Notes under the pieces: generated by a model
Database searches by the model: none
Told to the model about the DNA's origin: nothing
What the model saw: the letters and a program-made list of their open reading frames with translations, nothing else
DNA from: a virus
Reading direction: 5' to 3' (one strand)
Virus record (IMG/VR): IMGVR_UViG_3300021178_000169
Location: 1 to 20,071 of that record
Length of the DNA stretch: 20,071 bases
Part shown: positions 1 through 6,877 of the stretch, piece after piece
How the letters are laid out: every line of letters begins with the position of its first letter
How positions within the stretch are numbered: position 1 is the first letter of the stretch
Translations under genes and position numbers: made by a program

Positions 1-165
1 TTGGGCTACCATATGATAATGGACTATTGGAGAGTATATGGTGAGCTTGGCTCGCGTCAAAACAGAGACAGCATTCAAGTGTTGCTGGTAACGCTCCTCT
101 ATGTTGTCGGAGTATGGACCGGCCATATACCAGTAGCCATCTCCGGGTGTTGGCTGATCATTCAT
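1..165 (-). CDS. DUF1937 / deoxyribosyltransferase-like protein, N-terminal part (partial)
   Basis: Only the first 55 residues lie in the window; the gene runs off the left edge. Residues 13-19 read YMAGPYS and residues 44-52 read YSPIVHYHM. This is the pattern of DUF1937 proteins, which are related to nucleoside 2-deoxyribosyltransferases and common in phages, where a role in nucleotide metabolism is presumed but unproven. The ATG (163-165) overlaps the stop of the glycosylase-exonuclease gene by 8 bases in the form ATGAATGA, which indicates translational coupling. Substrate unknown. Confidence 0.72.
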   Translation of the reverse strand, partial: MNDQPTPGDGYWYMAGPYSDNIEERYQQHLNAVSVLTRAKLTIYSPIVHYHMVAQ

Positions 166-1324
166 CTAATTTTTCTCCTTTGACTTTGGTTGTGCGGTGT
201 CGGCCAAGCAGTTTCCAGCTGGCCTCATTGGTGTAGATGGAGCCAAGGAAACCGAGACTCTTCTGCACTTCGGGGTAGAGGGAATGGTGCAGGAGCATAG
301 TGTCTTCGCGCGCATTGCGCAGGTTGAAGCCCATGCGGATTAGATACTGCATGTCATACATACCGTTCTGGAAGAGGAGTGGGCGGCCACCCGTTAAGAG
401 TTCATGGACATAGAACCAGGCAGTCATTTCTTCTTCTATTGTTGGCCAGTAGTTGCGGGTACCGTCTTTAGATCGGAAAGGGATTGTGAGGGCGGAGGTA
501 GGTGAGTCTGCGAAACTGATACAGGTGATTAAAGGGCCTGCTGTTTCACAATCCACTCCAAGCATGGCTGTTAAGCTGTTTTTAGATTGGAGGTACCACT
601 CTCTTATCTCTGAGATGGTGGGGTTGATAAGGACTTGTCGAGTAGGCCGGACAACGTCAGGCCGCTCGGACTCTCGCCAAGCCTTGATGAAGTCGGCCAT
701 GCAGATAATGCGCCACTCTCGTCTCCCTCTCCCAGGTAAGACGGCGGAGGGGTGATAGGTAGGGAGAACTTTCACTCCCGGAGCAACCCCTCCTGACGAA
801 CCCACTGTCGCAGTGCCACGGACATTGCTAATGTCAGTTCTTCCAAGGAGGGCCCAGGTCGCGATAGCTCCAGCCGCCACGATACAGACTGGTCTGGCTT
901 GTTCAATTTCGGCTCGGAGACGGTCAAGCTCACCCAGATACTGCGGCTTGAGGTAGGCAAGCCTCCCTCTTCCGAGTGGGGGAATTGCAGGATAGTCATC
1001 TGGAAGCTCCTTCTTTGAACAGAGGAGGAAGTCAAAGTCGTTGTTTGGCGGACGGAGGGCGGCCACGTTGGTAAAGGCAATCCCGGCCTCTTTGGCCCAC
1101 ACGTTCCGCATCTGGTGCCATCCAGAGCGCCCAAGTGCAAAGCGGAAGTCAGCCGTATAACGGTTATTCGGGATGGTCTCGATCAGGATGCGGGATAGCT
1201 CGGCTCCGGCTACCCCGCAGAATGGGATGCCGCCGGATTGCTCCTCGGACTCACCCCACGCCTCGCCAACCACGACAAGTCGTGGTTGGCGAGAACCAGC
1301 CCATCCGACAAACGGAGGCCTCAT
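158..1324 (-). CDS. Uracil-DNA glycosylase superfamily domain fused to DnaQ-like 3'-5' exonuclease domain
   Basis: 388 aa. Residues 19-31 (VGEAWGESEEQSG), then PFCGVAG, match the first motif of family 4/5-type uracil-DNA glycosylases; TYHPS at 189-193 matches the second. I see no clear four-cysteine iron-sulfur set. From about residue 232 the protein resembles the proofreading domain of family A polymerases: ExoI D258xE260, ExoII N320xxxD324, then DTMLLHH at 341. The chain stops at 388, about where the ExoIII YxxxD motif and the polymerase domain should follow, so the exonuclease looks incomplete. The role would be uracil removal or proofreading at the phage fork. The start codon lies in a 41-base perfect hairpin, three bases after the upstream stop. 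A second hairpin (1262-1293) encodes the strand leading into the first glycosylase motif. Confidence 0.8.
   Translation of the reverse strand: MRPPFVGWAGSRQPRLVVVGEAWGESEEQSGGIPFCGVAGAELSRILIETIPNNRYTADFRFALGRSGWHQMRNVWAKEAGIAFTNVAALRPPNNDFDFLLCSKKELPDDYPAIPPLGRGRLAYLKPQYLGELDRLRAEIEQARPVCIVAAGAIATWALLGRTDISNVRGTATVGSSGGVAPGVKVLPTYHPSAVLPGRGRREWRIICMADFIKAWRESERPDVVRPTRQVLINPTISEIREWYLQSKNSLTAMLGVDCETAGPLITCISFADSPTSALTIPFRSKDGTRNYWPTIEEEMTAWFYVHELLTGGRPLLFQNGMYDMQYLIRMGFNLRNAREDTMLLHHSLYPEVQKSLGFLGSIYTNEASWKLLGRHRTTKVKGEKLDE
1262..1293. repeat. Perfect hairpin, 15-bp arms, loop AA, in the glycosylase motif region
   Basis: Left arm ctcgccaaccacgac (1262-1276), two-base loop, right arm 1279-1293. 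It is translated as SRQPRLVVVG, the strand leading into the first glycosylase motif. Confidence 0.9.
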
Positions 1325-1361
1325 GAGTCAAGTTCCCGCAAAGCGGGAACTTGACTCATGA
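1321..1361. repeat. Perfect hairpin, 19-bp arms, over a stop-start junction
   Basis: Left arm tcatgagtcaagttcccgc (1321-1339), loop aaa, right arm 1343-1361. It holds the last residues and stop of the ParB-methyltransferase and the ATG of the glycosylase gene, with the GGGA that could serve as ribosome binding site inside the stem. Confidence 0.92.
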
Positions 1362-2749
1362 TGGGAGAGCGACTCCATTACACGGGAGTTGAGAAGGGCT
1401 TCGCGGGCAACAGACACGAAGCGCTCCTCAATTTCTAAGCCGAGGACGTTCTGTGGGAGAGCGCCAAGACTTTCGGCTGCGCGGAGGGAGGAGGCGGCTC
1501 CGCAGGTGGGGTCTAGGAAACGGGTGTTTCCATCAACGAGGGCTGCGAAAAAATGGCGAAGCATAGGCTCTGGTTTACATGACGGATGCAGCTTGCGGTC
1601 GCCGGGACCAGAGTAGGAGTCAGCAACAGTCCGAATGAGGGGACGGCGACCTCGGTAAGCCAGAAGGGCTGCTTCATAGGTGTGGCGGGGCCACCGTTGG
1701 CTGTCGCCAACGATACCTGAATTGTCGGATTTGTGCCAAATGAGTGGATATGGATAGAACTCAATGGAGGGGCCTTCCTGCTCAAAGAGTCGCATTGTTT
1801 TCAGAAGGACTTCTGGCTTAGGACTGAGCCAGAACATTAGATGACCAAGTGGAGACAGCAGATGATCCAGATTTTTGACTAGGCACTCCGTGAGAGTCCA
1901 GTAGTCGGCGGCTTGGTCTGAATAGGCGCCTTCTTGATCTTCTGGTTTGAACTGGCCGGCTCCGTCGAAGACGTTTGCCCCATACGGGAAGTCGCAGTGG
2001 ATCAGATTGAAAGAGATGCCTGTGTAGGTTGGTGCCCATTCGAGAAAATTCTCCTGCCTGATTGAGCGCTCCACGGCTGCTCGTGACCAGACAGGCGAGA
2101 CAAGCTCGCCTGTCTGGTCAAGCACATGCACCTGAGTCTGCTGAGGGGTTACTACTCCTTGTAGGGGGGACGACTCGTCTGGCTTAGGTTGTGTTTGCAC
2201 GATCATTGATCGTGCAAACACAGCCATATCATTTATTTCTGTTTCGTCCTCGCGCTCTTTGCGCCGCCTTATCAGGTTGCGAGCCTCATTGATGTTAGTC
2301 GCCTTATTCACTCGCGGCTCTTTGAGATGGGCCGCCACAAGGAGGATGGTGGAGATGTAGCCTGCATCGATTGAGAGAGCCTCCGCTGTCATGCGCTGGT
2401 TCCAGGAGGGGTCGGCCTTCCCATAGAGGTAGTGGAGTTCGGCAATGGCTCGGGCGGAGTCCTGCCATGGGAGGTCTTTCCGCTTAACATTCTCTTCAAG
2501 CTCAATGACTTTCAACTCGTCAGTGTTTAGGTCATCTACCCAGCGGACTGGAATGGTTGGAAGGTTAAGCGCCTTGAATGCTTCCCACCTGCGCTCACCC
2601 GCAATCAGCTGGTAGTCCTTAGTCACAATTATCGGGTTGATGAGGCCCACCCTCTTAATGCTGGCCTGGAGAGCGGGGTCCGGCTCTAGCTTCCGTCTTT
2701 GACGAGAGTCTCTTTTAACCCAGATGAGGGATAGTGCAATGTCAGGCAT
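1328..2749 (-). CDS. ParB-like N-terminal domain fused to DNA N6-adenine/N4-cytosine methyltransferase
   Basis: 473 aa. The N-terminal half is a ParB/Spo0J-like domain: LIAGERRWEAF at 48-58 (the GERR motif), ENVKRKDL at 86-93, then a helix-turn-helix-like stretch to about 165. The C-terminal half is a beta-class methyltransferase: catalytic motif IV appears as DFPYG (253-257) ahead of the S-adenosylmethionine motif DPTCGAASS (413-421). Such fusions are known in phages and probably methylate phage DNA for protection or control; the target site cannot be read. The linker (about 168-235) is low in complexity and carries two perfect hairpins (2084-2120 and 2190-2222). A third covers the last codons, the stop and the next start. 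Only two bases separate this ATG from the upstream stop. Confidence 0.85.
   Translation of the reverse strand: MPDIALSLIWVKRDSRQRRKLEPDPALQASIKRVGLINPIIVTKDYQLIAGERRWEAFKALNLPTIPVRWVDDLNTDELKVIELEENVKRKDLPWQDSARAIAELHYLYGKADPSWNQRMTAEALSIDAGYISTILLVAAHLKEPRVNKATNINEARNLIRRRKEREDETEINDMAVFARSMIVQTQPKPDESSPLQGVVTPQQTQVHVLDQTGELVSPVWSRAAVERSIRQENFLEWAPTYTGISFNLIHCDFPYGANVFDGAGQFKPEDQEGAYSDQAADYWTLTECLVKNLDHLLSPLGHLMFWLSPKPEVLLKTMRLFEQEGPSIEFYPYPLIWHKSDNSGIVGDSQRWPRHTYEAALLAYRGRRPLIRTVADSYSGPGDRKLHPSCKPEPMLRHFFAALVDGNTRFLDPTCGAASSLRAAESLGALPQNVLGLEIEERFVSVAREALLNSRVMESLSHHESSSRFAGT
2084..2120. repeat. Perfect hairpin, 16-bp arms, in the ParB-methyltransferase linker
   Basis: Left arm tgaccagacaggcgag (2084-2099), loop acaag, right arm 2105-2120, translated as DQTGELVSPVW between the two domains. 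Confidence 0.9.
2190..2222. repeat. Perfect palindrome, 16-bp arms, in the ParB-methyltransferase linker
   Basis: Left arm 2190-2205, one central base, right arm 2207-2222, extendable by a G-U and two G-C pairs to 2187-2225. Translated around FARSMIVQT, 67 bases from the other linker hairpin. Confidence 0.9.
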
Positions 2750-2751
2750 GA

Positions 2752-2997
2752 TCAGCTCTTCATTTTGGGGTCGATGTGGACTTTGGTATCTGGACCGATG
2801 AAGGAGCTTACCATCTCCATCAGCTTCATTTCGGTCTCGCCAGAGAATAATAGGATATCAAATGGAAGGTTCATTTCCTTGCCATCTATTCTGATGTACG
2901 TTTCGCCAGGCTCTGCGCGAAACTTGTCGAGGTTGCCGAAGCTCAGGCCAAGCATGACCACAGTACGGCCATCCATCTCTGCTGTCGCTTTAATCAT
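2752..2997 (-). CDS. Hypothetical phage protein, 81 aa
   Basis: 81 aa, unrecognised. The predicted product is beta-rich (TYIRIDGKEMNLPF, DILLF) with an acidic helical part ending in FIGPDTKVHIDPKMKS. I start it at 2995-2997 because the longer open frame to 3240 would run through the neighbouring gene and yields an arginine-rich sequence typical of an out-of-frame reading. It lies between the DUF669-like gene and the ParB-methyltransferase, two bases before the latter. The upstream 100-base gap holds two hairpins. No function can be assigned. Confidence 0.6.
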   Translation of the reverse strand: MIKATAEMDGRTVVMLGLSFGNLDKFRAEPGETYIRIDGKEMNLPFDILLFSGETEMKLMEMVSSFIGPDTKVHIDPKMKS

Positions 2998-3098
2998 ACC
3001 AAGTCCCCGAAGATTTAGGGGGAGGCTCGCTCTCCTCCCCCAAGGACCGTAGCCCTCCCACGGCCCTATCGGATCAATCGAGCTTTGCTCGATTGATC
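2998..3098. other. Intergenic gap with two hairpins
   Basis: A gap of about 100 bases, rare in this packed region, between the DUF669-like gene (upstream) and the 81-aa gene. It contains the GC-rich inverted repeat at 3018-3041 and the 13-bp perfect hairpin at 3071-3099. I see no convincing small gene or promoter. Confidence 0.6.
3018..3041. repeat. GC-rich hairpin, 8-bp arms
   Basis: Arms gggggagg and cctccccc with an 8-base loop (ctcgctct). It lies about 20 bases upstream of the 81-aa gene's start in the transcript. No U-tract follows on either strand, so it is not a standard terminator. Confidence 0.6.
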
Positions 3099-3099
3099 C
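3071..3099. repeat. Perfect hairpin, 13-bp arms, loop TTT, after a stop codon
   Basis: Left arm ggatcaatcgagc (3071-3083), loop ttt, right arm 3087-3099. It starts on the last base of the DUF669-like gene's stop. The tcgagc half-site also occurs in the 9256 and 14569 hairpins. Confidence 0.9.
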
Positions 3100-3530
3100 T
3101 ATTCCGTTCCGATCAGGGCCTGGGCGACGGCCCAGACTTCGCCAGTCTTCTTGCTGATCTGGTGTTTTACGGTAGCGAGGACGTGTTTGCCGACCAACTC
3201 GTAGTTGGTTTGCTCGGAGATTTCTCCGGTGATCCCGCACTGCTGACAGAGGCGGCCATACCGATAATCAAGTGGCAGCCAGTAGTCACAGTTGACGGAG
3301 CGCTGGGCAATGTTCTCAATGAGGGCCTTCTGCGACTCCTCAATGGAGTCGTCTTGCGGCCAATCGAGGATGCGGGCCGTAAACCGCAGGATGGGAGTCT
3401 GCTCCGCATTGCGGGCTGTTGTCAGCTCGAACTTGGAGATGACTGCTGGGTAATCTCCAATCGGGAGGGTTGGTGGACCCTTCACTAAGTCTTCGACGCG
3501 TCCTTTCATCAGTTCTGCTAGATTTGCCAT
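3099..3530 (-). CDS. DUF669-like phage protein, probable single-stranded DNA-binding protein
   Basis: 143 aa. The opening (MANLAELMKGRVEDL), the LPIGDYPAVISKFE segment at about 22-35, the central ILRFTARILDWP strand and the late ELVGKHVLATVKH strand follow the order of the DUF669 family, whose members are encoded beside recombination genes and are thought to bind ssDNA with an OB-like fold. The Sak4-like ATPase and Cas4-like nuclease upstream fit a replication/recombination set. An AAGGAG precedes the ATG at good distance. The stop touches the hairpin at 3071-3099. The family call is by eye and the binding role inferred. Confidence 0.6.
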   Translation of the reverse strand: MANLAELMKGRVEDLVKGPPTLPIGDYPAVISKFELTTARNAEQTPILRFTARILDWPQDDSIEESQKALIENIAQRSVNCDYWLPLDYRYGRLCQQCGITGEISEQTNYELVGKHVLATVKHQISKKTGEVWAVAQALIGTE

Positions 3531-3573
3531 TTACTCACTCCTTGGGCATCTGCCCTGCTTACATCACTCCCAG

Positions 3574-3602
3574 ATTTTTTTCCTCTGGAAATGAATTTAC
3601 AA
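3574..3602 (-). promoter_or_regulatory. Weak candidate sigma70-like promoter before the DUF669-like gene
   Basis: On the minus strand, TTGTAA (3597-3602) and AAAAAT (3574-3579) are separated by 17 bases, each matching four of six consensus positions. It lies in the 79-base gap upstream of the DUF669-like gene, just after the previous stop. It is offered mainly because gaps of this size are uncommon here; the match alone is not strong. Confidence 0.25.
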
Positions 3603-3609
3603 AACTCTT

Positions 3610-3942
3610 CTATGAATCTGATTCAACGCTTTGCGTTGAATCAGATTCAATTGGAAGTCCAAGATCCAGCTCTCGAAGCATGGATGGGCTATTTAAAAGC
3701 TCCCATAGCCATGGCGGAATGTCAAGTAGAGTGACTGTCCGGTATGTGCGCCAGGCGAGAGTTTTTTCTTTCTGGTTGAAGTACTCTTCCTCGATTTTAA
3801 GCTCGATTTTGTCAACATGGAGGTCTTTGACGTCTGGTCCGTCATGTTTGCTCGTGTATGGCACCTCGATGCGATAGTCGTAAATTGCCTTGATGCGGTA
3901 GGGGCCGAACTTGGCGATTGTCACTGTATCTTGCAGTCTCAT
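3610..3942 (-). CDS. Hypothetical phage protein, 110 aa
   Basis: 110 aa, unrecognised. It begins MRLQDTVTIAKFGPYRIKAIYDY and is rich in beta strands and charged residues (LHVDKIELKIEEEYFNQKEK). The start at 3940-3942 overlaps the upstream stop as ATGA and has AAGGAG eight bases before it, better than the longer start at 3972. The C-terminus is odd: the last dozen codons are made by a perfect 17-bp hairpin, giving the near-repeat ESDS-TQSV-ESDS right before the stop. Confidence 0.7.
   Translation of the reverse strand: MRLQDTVTIAKFGPYRIKAIYDYRIEVPYTSKHDGPDVKDLHVDKIELKIEEEYFNQKEKTLAWRTYRTVTLLDIPPWLWELLNSPSMLRELDLGLPIESDSTQSVESDS
3613..3649. repeat. Perfect hairpin, 17-bp arms, loop TTT, coding the C-terminus
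   Basis: Left arm 3613-3629 (tgaatctgattcaacgc), loop ttt, right arm 3633-3649. It ends exactly beside the stop codon of the 110-aa gene, so the whole palindrome is translated. No U-tract. Confidence 0.9.
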
Positions 3943-4604
3943 TGCTTTGCTCCTTCTGGTAGTAACTTCCATGCGGCTTCGCGCATACGTTCAAGCTCGT
4001 GAACTGCCTCAGGTCCCTCCTCCTTCGCCATTTTATATAGGAGCGGATAACCAGTGGTAATTGACAGTTCTATTTCTGCTCGGGTGGCGCGCCGACCCGA
4101 GCTATACCAGTCTATTCGGTCTGGTAGACCAAGATTGAACAGGTAGCCATCTCCAGCCCTGAAAGCCTTCACTGTGCTGGTCTCATAGAGACAGACTGCG
4201 CCGGGGTTGCGGTCGATGTGGTTCCCCGCTATGAAAGTCTCCTCTGGCATATCTTTCTTGTCGCGCTTCTGTCGGGGGCGGGTGAGGAATGGACAGGCTA
4301 TAGCGGCGAACTCAGCACACTCCCTGTGGGAGGGCGGCTCACTCGTGACTCGGTTGATGACGCACATGGGGCCAATCACATAGACTTTGTGCTGGCCGAG
4401 CGGATCGCCACAGACCCAGCAGCGATGGCGGGTGTAGGCTGTCCAGAGTTTGCCGGGTCCGATGATGCGGAAGTCTGGTTCGCCTTGGCCGGGAGGACAC
4501 GGCTCGCCTGCATACATCCAGGCGACGAACCACGGCACTGGATAGCCCCGCTCATCTTTGGGGAGCCTTGCAATGCGCTTAGGGAGTGCTGGCAGGTCGA
4601 TCAT
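3939..4604 (-). CDS. Conserved phage hypothetical protein, cysteine-rich, 221 aa
   Basis: 221 aa. The first part (RLPKDERGYPVPWFVAWM, then PDFRIIGPGKLW) and the CWVCGDPLG motif at 62-70, followed by IGPMC, SEPPSHRECAEFAA and CPFLTRP, form a pattern I recognise from hypothetical proteins of many actinobacterial and proteobacterial phages. Cys62, Cys65, Cys81, Cys96 and Cys104 could bind a metal. Function unknown. It overlaps the Sak4-like gene upstream and the 110-aa gene downstream, both through ATGA, so the three are probably co-translated. Confidence 0.75.
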   Translation of the reverse strand: MIDLPALPKRIARLPKDERGYPVPWFVAWMYAGEPCPPGQGEPDFRIIGPGKLWTAYTRHRCWVCGDPLGQHKVYVIGPMCVINRVTSEPPSHRECAEFAAIACPFLTRPRQKRDKKDMPEETFIAGNHIDRNPGAVCLYETSTVKAFRAGDGYLFNLGLPDRIDWYSSGRRATRAEIELSITTGYPLLYKMAKEEGPEAVHELERMREAAWKLLPEGAKQ

Positions 4605-5464
4605 TGGGGGCTCCGCACGGCTGCGAAGTAGTCGGCTAGGCCGGTCTCGATTGGATAGGTCTGTTTGATCTTACCAGGAGCCGCAGACTTTAGCTCCACT
4701 ACACCGTCCGACTGGGTGACAATAGAATGTTTGCTTCCGATGGTGGCTGCCCGGATGGTGTGGTTAAAGTAGGTGCCGATCTCTCGGTTAAGGGCACGAC
4801 CTGGCCCAGCTGGGAGACCGTGAAGGATTTCGTTCTGGTCGGTGTCGTAGGCGATGTGAGCGCAAACAATAACGTTACACTTGATTGAGGCGTCGAAGAA
4901 GGTTGAGAGGACGTCGAGGATCATTCCCTGCACAGTGCCCCACTCGGGCTGGGTGGGGTTCTGACCGAGGCGGTTGTTGATTGCAAGAATGAAGTTCAGC
5001 GCTGTGCGCCAAGCGTGGGTGAGGGAGTCGAAGACGAGGATGTCCTGGCATGTCCAACTGTAGACGTTTCCAAATGACTTGTCGCCATCCTTCCAATCTG
5101 TACAGATTAGGTCTACGGCTTTTTGCCAGGCTTCTGCCTTAACAGGAATGGCACTGACTTTGTATCCGCGAATATTCTGCCCCTCCATGACTGGAATTTT
5201 TTTAGCAAGGCGTCGATCTTGAAGGGGAATTATAGAGCAGGTTGCATACTGCTCAGGTGTGAGGAGATTGCGCAGAATTTCTGTTCCGTTGTCGAAGTCC
5301 ATAATGCGGAGGTTGTAGCCAGCCTTAACGAGGGAGGCCAGACTCCCTGTTTTTCCGCTACCAGGGTCGCCCAGTAGGAGAATTTTCACTGGAGAGTGTT
5401 TTTGGACAGGCTCAGGCTCTGTCTGAGCCTGTCCAAATAGATCTTTTTTGACTTCCTCGTTCAT
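4601..5464 (-). CDS. Sak4-like RecA-fold ATPase
   Basis: 287 aa. Walker A is GDPGSGKT (32-39), Walker B DILVFDS (141-147); IMDFDNG (54-60) and VIVCAHIAYD (198-207) are typical of phage RecA-core ATPases of the Sak4 type. Sak4 proteins promote single-strand annealing with a partner SSB; the DUF669-like protein three genes downstream could be that partner (inference). Both ends overlap neighbours by ATGA. The N-terminal tail (about 10-22) is encoded by a perfect 15-bp hairpin and looks dispensable. An unspecified AAA NTP-binding protein remains the alternative. Confidence 0.78.
   Translation of the reverse strand: MNEEVKKDLFGQAQTEPEPVQKHSPVKILLLGDPGSGKTGSLASLVKAGYNLRIMDFDNGTEILRNLLTPEQYATCSIIPLQDRRLAKKIPVMEGQNIRGYKVSAIPVKAEAWQKAVDLICTDWKDGDKSFGNVYSWTCQDILVFDSLTHAWRTALNFILAINNRLGQNPTQPEWGTVQGMILDVLSTFFDASIKCNVIVCAHIAYDTDQNEILHGLPAGPGRALNREIGTYFNHTIRAATIGSKHSIVTQSDGVVELKSAAPGKIKQTYPIETGLADYFAAVRSPQ
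5401..5437. repeat. Perfect hairpin, 15-bp arms, in the N-terminal tail of the Sak4-like gene
   Basis: Left arm tttggacaggctcag (5401-5415), 7-base loop gctctgt, right arm 5423-5437. It is translated as the FGQAQTEPEPVQK segment, before the folded ATPase core. Confidence 0.9.
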
Positions 5465-5673
5465 TTGGTTTGTCCCTGGCTGTCTTTCTCTGCTGTTTTT
5501 CTTCTTATTTCATATTCGCTGAGTTCGACTTCACGGCAGGCGTCTTCGCAAGCGGTCTGAATGATGCCTGCAAGCTCCCAAATGTCGTCTTCTGTCACGC
5601 CTGGGATTTCACTAAGAAAATGTTCTGCCAAGTCGTATGACATGGGATCTACTGATGGGCGTTCTTTTTTCAT
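5461..5673 (-). CDS. Hypothetical acidic protein, 70 aa
   Basis: 70 aa, starting MKKERPSVDPMSYDLAEHF. It is predicted helical and acidic (GVTEDDIWELAGIIQTACEDAC) with a charged tail. The start at 5671-5673 overlaps the preceding stop as ATGA; the longer frame to 5805 would read the neighbour out of frame. It overlaps the Sak4-like gene by ATGA. No family recognised. Confidence 0.65.
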   Translation of the reverse strand: MKKERPSVDPMSYDLAEHFLSEIPGVTEDDIWELAGIIQTACEDACREVELSEYEIRRKTAEKDSQGQTK

Positions 5674-5912
5674 TTGGACGTTTCCTTGCTTTCTTCTTCT
5701 TCTGGAAGCTGGTAATGGCAGGTTATGGGGATGCAGTGGAGGCCGTTCTGTTTGGCTTCCATAATCTCTCCAGCAGTGGGCCATCCGAGATAAATCTGCC
5801 AGCATTGCGGAATGCCCTCATAGAGGCCAATGTGGACAAGAGCGCATTGACGAGTACTGTAAATCCCGTAGGGCTGTCTCATGCGGACAAATTCCTTGCT
5901 ATATTCGATCAT
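5670..5912 (-). CDS. Hypothetical protein, 80 aa
   Basis: 80 aa, unrecognised. The sequence (YSKEFVRMRQPYGIYSTRQCALVHIG..., then WQIYLGWPTAGEIMEAKQ) suggests a small mixed alpha/beta protein with an acidic tail (EEEESKETSK). ATGA overlaps at both ends place it in the nuclease-to-Sak4 operon segment. A recombination role would be guilt by association only. Confidence 0.62.
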   Translation of the reverse strand: MIEYSKEFVRMRQPYGIYSTRQCALVHIGLYEGIPQCWQIYLGWPTAGEIMEAKQNGLHCIPITCHYQLPEEEESKETSK

Positions 5913-6877
5913 CTTGGCTCCCCGGCTGGGTCCCAGCGCCTAATCTGGAAGGTGGCGTCCATAATCGGCTTACGCGCCATCGGGCTGCGCCCGCAGATCT
6001 CGCGGAATTGACAGCCGCCGTATAGGCCGCAGGCTTTATCATTCTGGGGGTAAGCTTTTTCGGGGTTAGGCTCTTTCTCGGCTACTATGGCGCAGCTTTC
6101 CATAAGAGATGTCCAGTATGGGAGGGCTTGGAGCCACTCATCCAGGACTGGTTGGGGGCGGTAGACGGGAAAGCGCTGGAAACGGACGAAATTGACGCCG
6201 ATCTGTGCGGCGTCCAAAAGAACGCCTCGGGCAGGCACGCCTAAGGCTACGCGGCCTGCAATAGTGTAGAGGGTGAATTGGTTGTCAGGGGTGAAGCGCT
6301 CTGCGTACTTGGAGCCGATCTGCTCGTAGGTTGTCTTGAGGTCGGCTATATAGATGTCTGAGTTGAACTCGACGAGGCGGTCTATGTGCCCGCACAGGAG
6401 GATTGTTTCGTCGGTCATGGAGCGAAAGCCAGCGTCGAAAAGGAAGGTCAGTTCGACTGCTGGCTTACCGTTGTCCAGCTGGAGGGTTTTGAGGGGGGAG
6501 CCCTGCTTCTCATAATGGTCTAGGTATTCGACAGCAAATCTTATGAGAGATAGCCGGTTTTTCTGAGGATCATCAAACGCAGGAGTGTTAGCTTCGTAGT
6601 TCCAAGTGCCGGATAGGGCTTTGACGATTGTGGCTTCCAAGGCTGCTTCGTGCTCGATCCCTTGGGATCGAGCACGTTGATAGTTCTCAGAAACATGATG
6701 GGCTGCTGAACCGAAGTCCAGATTGATCTGGACGCCGATTTTTGTGTAACCACAGATAATTGAATAGTAGTAGTAGCGGGCGCATTGTTTGAACGCGCCC
6801 AGGCTGGTCGAGTCGATTGCCGTCTGAAAGCGTGGGAGCTTCTGTGAGAAGCTTTTATTATTCTCCCAATTTTGCAC
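5909..6877 (-). CDS. Cas4/RecB-like PD-(D/E)XK nuclease with four-cysteine Fe-S motif
   Basis: 322 aa from a GTG at 6875-6877. Motifs: FGSAAH (55-60), Glu142, CGHIDRLVE (162-170) with Asp166, then IADLKTT (177-183) giving the DxK pair, and Gln200. Cys32 near the N-terminus and Cys283, Cys289 and Cys295 near the C-terminus are placed as in Cas4 and AddB nucleases, where four cysteines hold a 4Fe-4S cluster. It probably resects DNA ends for the Sak4-like annealing system. The open frame extends to an ATG at 6937, but that would run through the 55-aa zinc-ribbon gene; GGGGGAAG sits just before the GTG, which overlaps the upstream TAG by one base. Confidence 0.82.
   Translation of the reverse strand: MQNWENNKSFSQKLPRFQTAIDSTSLGAFKQCARYYYYSIICGYTKIGVQINLDFGSAAHHVSENYQRARSQGIEHEAALEATIVKALSGTWNYEANTPAFDDPQKNRLSLIRFAVEYLDHYEKQGSPLKTLQLDNGKPAVELTFLFDAGFRSMTDETILLCGHIDRLVEFNSDIYIADLKTTYEQIGSKYAERFTPDNQFTLYTIAGRVALGVPARGVLLDAAQIGVNFVRFQRFPVYRPQPVLDEWLQALPYWTSLMESCAIVAEKEPNPEKAYPQNDKACGLYGGCQFREICGRSPMARKPIMDATFQIRRWDPAGEPR
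6649..6676. repeat. Perfect hairpin, 13-bp arms, loop TT, inside the nuclease gene
   Basis: Left arm cgtgctcgatccc (6649-6661), two-base loop, right arm 6664-6676. It encodes part of ARSQGIEHEAA, a segment between helices after the FGSAAH motif. Confidence 0.88.

Noticed and set aside
1-183. A 60-aa hydrophobic plus-strand ORF at the left edge
   Set aside because: It is antisense to the clear DUF1937 start on the minus strand and lacks a ribosome binding site.
2752-3240. A 162-aa gene extending to 3240
   Set aside because: The first 80 residues are an arginine-rich out-of-frame reading of the DUF669-like gene; the 81-aa version is kept.
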